Positions 5,760 through 10,528 of a stretch of DNA of 10,528 nt are shown here, piece by piece. Location: the NCBI GenBank assembly GCA_045644765.1, contig JAZRHM010000016.1, positions 1 through 10,528 on the forward strand, written 5' to 3'. The notes under the pieces are model-generated. The model had not been told where the DNA came from. It saw nothing but the letters and a program-made list of their open reading frames with translations, and did not search any database. A program made the translations under genes and the position numbers. This DNA comes from JAFTYO01 sp045644765 (GTDB lineage Bacteria; Pseudomonadota; Alphaproteobacteria; RF32; CAG-239). How positions within the stretch are numbered: position 1 is the first letter of the stretch; each line of letters begins with the position of its first letter.

Positions 5760-6206
5760 TTAATAACCAATCAAACGTGACGGATTACCAAATAAAATCA
5801 TGCATTTCTGTCCCGGTGTCAACAATACATCAGTTCCTTGCGTAAGTGTCATTACTTGTCCGTCATCCAACTTAACAATATATTCATAACCTCCTTGTGA
5901 AGACAACGCTCCTTGAGTTGCTTTTCCCGCTAAGCCACCTAAAACAGCTCCACCTATTGCTCCCAAATTATGCGCTGTAGAACCACTCCCTATTGAATAG
6001 CCGGCCACACCGCCTGCTAATCCACCGACAAGTGTACCTACTTGGTTATCGCTCTTTACACTAACCTGACGCACGCTTAGAACAGAACACGGAGCGGCTT
6101 TACTTACCTTACCTACAGACTCAGTAGTATATTGATTAGAGTTTATATCAGCTTGACAACCTGTTAACAACGAAACAACTAAAAACAGACTTAAATATTT
6201 ATTCAT
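5760..6206 (-). CDS. Glycine-zipper outer-membrane lipoprotein (SlyB/17-kDa antigen type)
   Basis: A 148-residue lipoprotein precursor. The ATG at 6206 is chosen because AAGGAG lies eight bases upstream; an in-frame TTG one codon earlier is unlikely. A lipoprotein signal peptide ends at the lipobox LLTG-Cys17. The residue after Cys is Gln, not Asp, which fits sorting to the outer membrane. The middle (about 56-100) is a glycine zipper, two GxxxG-rich segments (VGTLVGGLAGGVAGYSIG and LGAIGGAVLGGLAGKA) that form a helical hairpin, as in the Rick_17kDa/SlyB family. The C-terminal part (YEYIVKLDDGQVMTLTQG, then LLTPGQKCMILFG) is the usual SlyB-like beta domain. Relatives help outer-membrane integrity under stress. 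The 'slyB' symbol is withheld because paralogues such as Pcp are hard to separate by eye. It is divergently transcribed from asnS. Confidence 0.85.
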   Translation of the reverse strand: MNKYLSLFLVVSLLTGCQADINSNQYTTESVGKVSKAAPCSVLSVRQVSVKSDNQVGTLVGGLAGGVAGYSIGSGSTAHNLGAIGGAVLGGLAGKATQGALSSQGGYEYIVKLDDGQVMTLTQGTDVLLTPGQKCMILFGNPSRLIGY

Positions 6207-6243
6207 CAAATAATCTCCTTATTAATGTAGAATTTATTTAAAC

Positions 6244-6271
6244 AATTTATACAAATATTTTTTCTTGTCAA
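6244..6271 (-). promoter_or_regulatory. Candidate promoter of the lipoprotein gene
   Basis: On the minus strand a perfect -35 TTGACA (6271-6266) is followed by TAAATT (6249-6244) after 16 bases; an overlapping TATAAA lies at only 14 bases. The -35 overlaps one arm of the inverted repeat TTGTC-N7-GACAA shared with the asnS promoter. The -10 is weak, so the exact assignment is uncertain. Confidence 0.35.
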
Positions 6272-6274
6272 TGC

Positions 6275-6303
6275 TAGACAATTAAATTATGTTGTTGTAT
6301 AGT
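6275..6303 (+). promoter_or_regulatory. Sigma-70 promoter of asnS
   Basis: TAGACA (6275-6280) and TATAGT (6298-6303), each five of six consensus bases, are separated by 17 bases. Transcription would start near 6310, giving a short leader of about 37 bases. The -35 contains the right arm of TTGTC-N7-GACAA (6265-6281), a possible operator site. A weaker pair, TTGTCA/TATGTT, overlaps it. Confidence 0.55.
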
Positions 6304-6346
6304 GCAAAAAAGAATAACGACAATGAATTTTAAGGATAAATAAAAA

Positions 6347-7735
6347 ATGCTAAAAAGAACCAAAATCGTAGATTTGTTAAATGCTCAAGAGCCACAAAAT
6401 CAAGTATTACTCAAAGGTTGGGTTAGGACTCGCCGTGATGCCAAAGATTTTTCTTTTCTAGAAATCAATGATGGTTCATGTTTAAAAAACATTCAGATTA
6501 TTGCAAATAATACTTTGGATAATTACGATGAAGTTAAAAAAATATCCACAGGCTCATCTGTTTCAATCTCCGGTTCTTTGGTTGAATCACAAGGAGGAAA
6601 CCAAAAATTTGAAGTTATAGCTAGCCATGTTGAAATTTACAGTATTGCACCTGATGATTTTCCATTGCAAAAGAAAAAACATACAGATGAATATTTAAGG
6701 ACGATAGCACATTTGCGCCCTCGTTCCAATAAATATGGTGCTGCATTCCGCATTCGTTCCGAACTATCTTATGCAATTCATAAGTTCTTTCATGAACGTC
6801 GTTTTCGTTACGTACATACACCTATCATTACAGGTTCAGACTGTGAAGGTGCCGGTGAAATGTTCCAAATAACAACTCTTGATATGAAAAATCCTCCTCT
6901 TACAAAAGAAGGCAAAATTGACTATTCTCAAGATTTCTTCGGCAAGCCGGCTCATTTAACCGTATCAGGACAATTAAACGGAGAGATGTACGCTTGTGCA
7001 TTAGGTGATATATATACATTTGGTCCTACATTCAGAGCCGAAAACTCAAATACGCAGCGTCATGCAGCAGAATTTTGGATGATTGAGCCTGAAATGGCTT
7101 TTGCCGACATTTTTGATGATATGGATTTAGCCGAAGACATGGTGCGTTACTGCGTTAAACATATCATGACAAATTGTGCAGAAGATTTAGAGTTATTTGA
7201 AAAATTTGTTGATCCTACATTAAAACAAACTTTAGAAAATATTGCAAATAATAGTTTCGCCAGAATAACCTACACTGAAGCAATTGAAATCATGCAAAAA
7301 TCAGGCAAAAAGTTTGAATACACACCTGAATATGGCATTGATATGCAAACTGAACACGAACGCTTTTTAGCAGAAGAATATTTCAAAAAGCCTGTTATCG
7401 TACGTGATTATCCAAAAGAAATTAAAGCCTTTTATATGCGCTTAAATGATGATGGTAAAACTGTTGCAGCAATGGATGTTCTGGTTCCACGTATCGGTGA
7501 ACTTATTGGTGGGTCTCAACGTGAAGAACGTTATGATGTTTTGGTTCAAAAAATTAAAGATATGGGCATGCAAATTGAAGATTATTCATGGTATCTTGAT
7601 TCTCGTAAGTTCGGGTCAGTCCCCCATGCCGGATTCGGTCTGGGTTTTGAACGCATGATGATGCTTGTTACCGGTATTGCAAACATCCGTGATGTAATTC
7701 CGTTCCCAAGAACACCTAAATCTGTTAATTTTTAA
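6347..7735 (+). CDS. asnS: Asparaginyl-tRNA synthetase
   Basis: A 462-residue cytoplasmic class IIb synthetase that charges tRNA-Asn with asparagine using ATP. The N-terminal OB-fold anticodon-binding domain (about 18-98, VLLKGWVRTRRDAKDFSFLEINDGS) is followed by the class II catalytic core. Signature sequences include AHLRPRSNKYGA (121-132), EGAGEMFQITT (167-177), LTVSGQLNGEMYA (204-216), motif 2 FRAENSNTQRHAAEFWMIEPEM (starting at 229) and motif 3 GFGLGFERMMMLVTGIANIRDVIPFPRTP (starting at 429). Length and wording match the bacterial AsnRS type (about 466 residues in E. coli); the mixed AENS rather than AEKS/DED wording separates it from AspRS. The ATG is preceded by AAGGAT at suitable distance. 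It is first in a same-strand run with an unknown secreted protein, rpoH and prmC. AsnRS is absent from many Alphaproteobacteria, so its presence here is notable. Confidence 0.97.
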   Translation: MLKRTKIVDLLNAQEPQNQVLLKGWVRTRRDAKDFSFLEINDGSCLKNIQIIANNTLDNYDEVKKISTGSSVSISGSLVESQGGNQKFEVIASHVEIYSIAPDDFPLQKKKHTDEYLRTIAHLRPRSNKYGAAFRIRSELSYAIHKFFHERRFRYVHTPIITGSDCEGAGEMFQITTLDMKNPPLTKEGKIDYSQDFFGKPAHLTVSGQLNGEMYACALGDIYTFGPTFRAENSNTQRHAAEFWMIEPEMAFADIFDDMDLAEDMVRYCVKHIMTNCAEDLELFEKFVDPTLKQTLENIANNSFARITYTEAIEIMQKSGKKFEYTPEYGIDMQTEHERFLAEEYFKKPVIVRDYPKEIKAFYMRLNDDGKTVAAMDVLVPRIGELIGGSQREERYDVLVQKIKDMGMQIEDYSWYLDSRKFGSVPHAGFGLGFERMMMLVTGIANIRDVIPFPRTPKSVNF

Positions 7736-7746
7736 GGAGAAAGAGG

Positions 7747-8280
7747 TTGATTAGGTTCTGGTCATTCATATTAACAGCTATAATATGTATAAACTTTAAT
7801 TTTTCCATTGCATTGGCAATAGAAAATATAGAACCTGATATCAAAGAGTTACCTGTAACGAATCTCAGTTCCGATGAAAATTCGGAAAAAGTATTACATT
7901 TGTCCCCAAAATGTGAAGATTCAAAATTTTATGAAAAATCACTTACAAGAATTAAAGATTATTTTTCATCAATGACACTAACATCAACTATAGCAAAACG
8001 CAATAGAGCCATATTGTTAGCAAATATTGACAGTTTTGAAACTATAAACATTAAAGACATAACTCCACAAACCGACATAAACACAGCCAATGCATTGATA
8101 ACTCTAAAAATAAACAAACATTTCAAAGATGCTGATTTTGTTGTATGTAAACAAACCGGAGAAAATAAAACTCCCTTATACTTGATAGGACACCCTGAAG
8201 CAAATGGCTACATAGTTTATATCATAAATCTTGATCCATATGCTGATAATTACGAAAAAATTTCGTTTACTTATCCTTGA
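7747..8280 (+). CDS. Putative secreted protein of unknown function, TTG start
   Basis: I do not recognise this 177-residue protein. The start is a TTG at 7747, supported by AAGGAG (7734-7739) seven bases upstream, which overlaps the asnS stop codon; no ATG with a better context exists nearby. The first 24 residues form a signal peptide: Arg3, a long hydrophobic core (FWSFILTAIICINFNFSIALA) and cleavage after ALA. The mature part is Lys/Asn/Asp-rich with a predicted helix around 58-95 and a beta-rich end (FVVCKQTG, PLYLIGHP, GYIVYIINLDPYA). Two cysteines remain after cleavage (Cys56, Cys134) and could form a disulfide in the periplasm. It is 11 bases after asnS, so co-transcribed and probably translationally coupled. 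A periplasmic or envelope role is inferred from the signal peptide only. Confidence 0.75.
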   Translation: MIRFWSFILTAIICINFNFSIALAIENIEPDIKELPVTNLSSDENSEKVLHLSPKCEDSKFYEKSLTRIKDYFSSMTLTSTIAKRNRAILLANIDSFETINIKDITPQTDINTANALITLKINKHFKDADFVVCKQTGENKTPLYLIGHPEANGYIVYIINLDPYADNYEKISFTYP

Positions 8281-8305
8281 GTGTAACAATTTAAATAACT
8301 ATATA
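8277..8305 (+). promoter_or_regulatory. Candidate promoter of rpoH
   Basis: TTGAGT (8277-8282), overlapping the stop of the preceding gene, is 17 bases from TATATA (8300-8305). Transcription would start about 30 bases before the rpoH ATG. Read-through from asnS is also possible. No convincing sigma-32-type promoter was seen here. Confidence 0.4.
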
Positions 8306-8341
8306 AATATAAGCAACTACCATATAAACCAAAGTAAGAAT

Positions 8342-9241
8342 ATGAGTGAGAATAAAAATCTGGTTGTAGTAAACCACAAAACAAATCTTCCTGCCATTGT
8401 TGACGATGGTGGGCTATATTCTTATTTAGAGCAAATAAAAAAATTCCCCATATTAAGTGAAGAAGAAGAATCAAAACTAATATACGATTTTAAGACAAAC
8501 GGCAATTTAGAATCAGCACAAAAACTCATAACATCTCATTTAAGACTTGCTGCAAAAATTGCTCTAACCTACAAAAGATACGGTCTACCGATGTCTGATA
8601 TCATATCAGAGGCAAACTTAGGTCTTATGCAAGCTGTTAAAAAATTTGATCAGGAGAAAAAAGTTCGTCTGGCCACTTATGCAATTTGGTGGATAAAAGC
8701 GGCTATTCATGATTACATATTAAAATCCTGGTCACTTGTAAAAATCGGCACGGTTGCAGCACAAAAGAAATTATTTTATAACTTAAACAAAATCAAAGCC
8801 AGACTTGGTATCTATGAAAACAAAGAACTTGAACCAAAAATAGTAAAAGAAATTGCACGAGAATTGGTTGTTGAAGAACAAGATGTTATAGAGATGAATC
8901 GACGTATCAGTGGTGATAAATCATTAAACGTTCGCGTTTATAACGACGAAGATGAAAAGAAAGAACAAATAGATTTCTTACCTGATACAACCCAAAACAT
9001 TGAAGTTCGCGTTGCCAACAAACAAGAAAATGCATATAAACGCAAAATTTTGACTGATGCATTAAAAGTTTTAAATGAAAGAGAATTGCATATTGTCAAA
9101 CTTCGCATGCTTTCGGAAGAACCTGTCACACTTGATGAAATCGGCGCCGAACTCAACATTAGCCGCGAGCGTGTACGCCAAATTGAAAAACGCGCATTTG
9201 AAAAACTATCTGCAGAAGTAAAAGCAAAAATGGTAGCTTAA
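8342..9241 (+). CDS. rpoH: RNA polymerase sigma-32 (heat-shock) factor
   Basis: A 299-residue group 3-like sigma factor directing RNA polymerase to heat-shock promoters. The frame is open further upstream to 8231, but the ATG at 8342 begins the conserved protein; the upstream extension overlaps the previous gene and has no similarity to RpoH. Region 1.2 is GGLYSYLEQIKKFPIL (23-38), typical of alphaproteobacterial RpoH. Region 2 contains SHLRLAAKIALTYKRYGLP and ISEANLGLMQAVKKFD. The 2.3/2.4 part, RLATYAIWWIKAAIHDYILKSWSLVKIGT, recognises the -10. The RpoH box QKKLFYNLN (141-149) is involved in regulated turnover in E. coli. Region 4.2 has a helix-turn-helix, TLDEIGAELNISRERVRQIEKRAFEKL (starting at 263). 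Substitutions such as K108V109R in place of the usual GFR are minor. It is followed by prmC after three bases. Confidence 0.95.
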   Translation: MSENKNLVVVNHKTNLPAIVDDGGLYSYLEQIKKFPILSEEEESKLIYDFKTNGNLESAQKLITSHLRLAAKIALTYKRYGLPMSDIISEANLGLMQAVKKFDQEKKVRLATYAIWWIKAAIHDYILKSWSLVKIGTVAAQKKLFYNLNKIKARLGIYENKELEPKIVKEIARELVVEEQDVIEMNRRISGDKSLNVRVYNDEDEKKEQIDFLPDTTQNIEVRVANKQENAYKRKILTDALKVLNERELHIVKLRMLSEEPVTLDEIGAELNISRERVRQIEKRAFEKLSAEVKAKMVA

Positions 9242-9244
9242 AAT

Positions 9245-10084
9245 ATGAACATATATCAAGAAACTATAAACAGACTGATTAAAGCAAATATAAGCTCACC
9301 AAGGTTAGAAGCCAGAATCTTAATTGCTCAAGCAACAGGTTTAAATTCTAACGAGATAAATTCTTCAATTATCATAAACGATGAAGAAAAATCAAAACTC
9401 GAAAGTATGATACAAGAGCGTGTAAAACATAAACCATTAGATAAAGTTATAGGCTATAAGGGCTTTTATTGTTATAATTTTTTAACTTCTGTTGATGTTT
9501 TATCCCCTCGCCCCGATACTGAAATTTTGGTTGAAGAAGCTATCAGGATAATCAAAGAAAATAAGTCAATAAATTTATTAGATTTAGGTACCGGATCCGG
9601 TTGTATTGTCTTGAGTATATTAGCTCAATGTAAAGATATGTATGCAACTGCTGTTGACATATCAGATAAAGCGCTGACAATTGCTAAAAAAAACGCAAAA
9701 AACTTAGGTGTATACGACAGATGCCGATTTGTAAATGCCGGTTGGTTTGATACTGATTTTAATGATAAGATAGAAAAAACATATGATATCATTGTCAGCA
9801 ATCCGCCATATATTCCTACATCGGATATTGAAACGTTGGAACCTGAAGTTAAAAACTTTGATCCCATGCTTGCTCTTGATGGCGGGATAGACGGACTCGA
9901 CAGTTACAAACAAATTGCAAAAATATCCAAAGATAAAATTGCCGATAACGGCTATATCTTAATTGAAGCCGGTATAAACCAAGAACAAGATATTGTAAAA
10001 ATTTTCACATCACATAATTTGCAACATATAACAACATTAAAAGACCTAAACTCAATTCCGCGTTGTATTGTTTTTAAGGCATAA
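9245..10084 (+). CDS. prmC: Release-factor glutamine methyltransferase (PrmC/HemK)
   Basis: A 279-residue cytoplasmic enzyme that transfers a methyl group from S-adenosylmethionine to the glutamine of the GGQ motif in release factors RF1 and RF2. The N-terminal helical domain (1-80) recognises the release factor. FLTSVDVLSPRPDTEILVEEA (starting at 79) is the conserved junction. The SAM-binding motif is DLGTGSGCIVLSIL (113-126), with an acidic VDIS loop at 137-140. The substrate-binding NPPY motif at 186-189 (SNPPYIP) marks N5-glutamine methyltransferases. The family usually has IPRPDTE at the junction; here it is SPRPDTE. The ATG starts three bases after the rpoH stop with no clear Shine-Dalgarno sequence, suggesting translational coupling to rpoH. 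In many bacteria prmC follows prfA instead, so this neighbour is unusual. Length is normal. Confidence 0.94.
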   Translation: MNIYQETINRLIKANISSPRLEARILIAQATGLNSNEINSSIIINDEEKSKLESMIQERVKHKPLDKVIGYKGFYCYNFLTSVDVLSPRPDTEILVEEAIRIIKENKSINLLDLGTGSGCIVLSILAQCKDMYATAVDISDKALTIAKKNAKNLGVYDRCRFVNAGWFDTDFNDKIEKTYDIIVSNPPYIPTSDIETLEPEVKNFDPMLALDGGIDGLDSYKQIAKISKDKIADNGYILIEAGINQEQDIVKIFTSHNLQHITTLKDLNSIPRCIVFKA

Positions 10085-10112
10085 TATAACTCATCATCCA
10101 TTTTTGTACGTC

Positions 10113-10148
10113 GTAAAAAAGAAACCCCACATAAAACGTGGGGTTCTT
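10113..10148. terminator. Intrinsic terminator between prmC and the right-hand autotransporter
   Basis: AACCCCAC (10123-10130) pairs with GTGGGGTT (10138-10145) around a seven-base loop. On the minus strand it is followed by TCTTTTTTAC, a good U-tract, so it chiefly ends the autotransporter transcript. On the + strand the tail (CTTCATAT) is poor, but the same stem probably also slows transcription from prmC. Confidence 0.8.
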
Positions 10149-10179
10149 CATATAAAGGATGATTTTTGTTATTTTCAGC

Positions 10180-10528
10180 TTAGAAGTCAAAGTTTAAGCC
10201 GAGGTTGACGTTCCAACCTTCACGGCCGCCGGAGCGACGGGTAATTTCAGCATAGCCGGACTTATCAGCCCAGTTCTTTTCAACTCCAAAGCCATATTCT
10301 ACATATGGTTTGGCGCTCATTTCTTCTAACAGAACGTCATCTGCTCTTACTTCGGCATCATAGATATAATGCTTGTAGCTTACTTTTGCATAACCGTCTA
10401 AGTCTTTACCGATACGGTTACTTACCTTAAGCTCAGGTGCAATCGTTATAACGTTAGAAAACTCGTTTTCCATCTTAACACCTGCTTTGTTGGTATAGTC
10501 TTCGGTATCCATACCGGTATAGGCCACA
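10180..10528 (-). CDS. Autotransporter beta-barrel domain, C-terminal fragment (5' end outside window)
   Basis: The frame is open to the right edge; the GTG at 10527 is an internal Val codon, so the gene continues beyond the window. The visible 115 residues are the end of an outer-membrane barrel: amphipathic strands (NVITIAPELKVSNRIG, GYAKVSYKHYIY, AKPYVEYGFGVEKNW, SGYAEITRRSGGREGWNVNLGLNFDF) alternating with charged loops and ending in Phe. The pattern ExxxRxGGREGWxxNLGLxxxF is typical of autotransporter translocator domains (type V secretion). It differs clearly from the left-hand autotransporter end, so these are two different genes. Its coding sequence has visibly more G and C than neighbouring genes, with a GC-rich patch near 10200-10260, which could reflect strong expression or transfer. 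It is transcribed toward prmC. Confidence 0.78.
   Translation of the reverse strand, partial: VAYTGMDTEDYTNKAGVKMENEFSNVITIAPELKVSNRIGKDLDGYAKVSYKHYIYDAEVRADDVLLEEMSAKPYVEYGFGVEKNWADKSGYAEITRRSGGREGWNVNLGLNFDF

Noticed and set aside
8231..8341. Upstream extension of the rpoH frame (37 more codons)
   Set aside because: The extra stretch overlaps the preceding gene, is Asn/Ile-rich and does not resemble any RpoH N-terminus; the ATG at 8342 gives the family's normal beginning.
9625..9913. Minus-strand open frames of 80 and 69 codons inside prmC
   Set aside because: They are antisense to the SAM-binding and NPPY region of a conserved enzyme and have no start context.

Overview
The window looks like chromosomal sequence from an AT-rich, probably host-associated, uncultured alphaproteobacterium. 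The best lineage clue is RpoH, whose opening (GGLYSYLEQIKKFPIL) and region 2.4/RpoH-box sequence resemble alphaproteobacterial sigma-32. The YqaA-type DedA protein and the autotransporter barrels fit this. Lineage is inferred by eye, without a database search.

Left part (1-2710). A 5'-truncated autotransporter beta-barrel end on the + strand converges on a minus-strand operon, ygiW-qseB-qseC: a periplasmic OB-fold (BOF) protein, an OmpR-family response regulator and its sensor kinase. The genes are spaced 1 nt apart (ygiW/qseB) or overlap by 4 nt (qseB/qseC). In front of the operon lies CTTAAG-N5-CTTAAG, an ideal PmrA/QseB-type box that also satisfies the alphaproteobacterial CtrA consensus TTAA-N7-TTAA.

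Middle (2758-5051). A tRNA-Met(CAT) gene with a near-consensus promoter and a strong terminator is followed by an isolated 624-codon minus-strand gene. I read it as a phage-tail-like surface protein: beta-propeller-like N-terminal half, then a lectin-like (LamG-like) domain, with a small beta-sandwich motif that recurs cut short at the C-terminus. Its upstream region holds two exact 20-bp tandem repeats, a possible promoter and two terminator-like hairpins. This is the most accessory-looking and least explained part of the window.

Right-middle (5060-6280). Two envelope genes on the minus strand: a YqaA-type DedA membrane protein and a SlyB/17-kDa-antigen-type lipoprotein with a glycine zipper. 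The lipoprotein's terminator overlaps the likely dedA promoter.

Right part (6275-10528). A + strand run of asnS (asparaginyl-tRNA synthetase), an unknown secreted protein with a TTG start, rpoH (sigma-32) and prmC (release-factor methyltransferase) forms a translation/heat-shock cluster. It converges on a second truncated autotransporter barrel end on the minus strand. AsnRS and QseBC are both unusual in Alphaproteobacteria and may have been acquired. No CRISPR array, transposase or integrase is visible, and no intergenic gap exceeds 300 bases.
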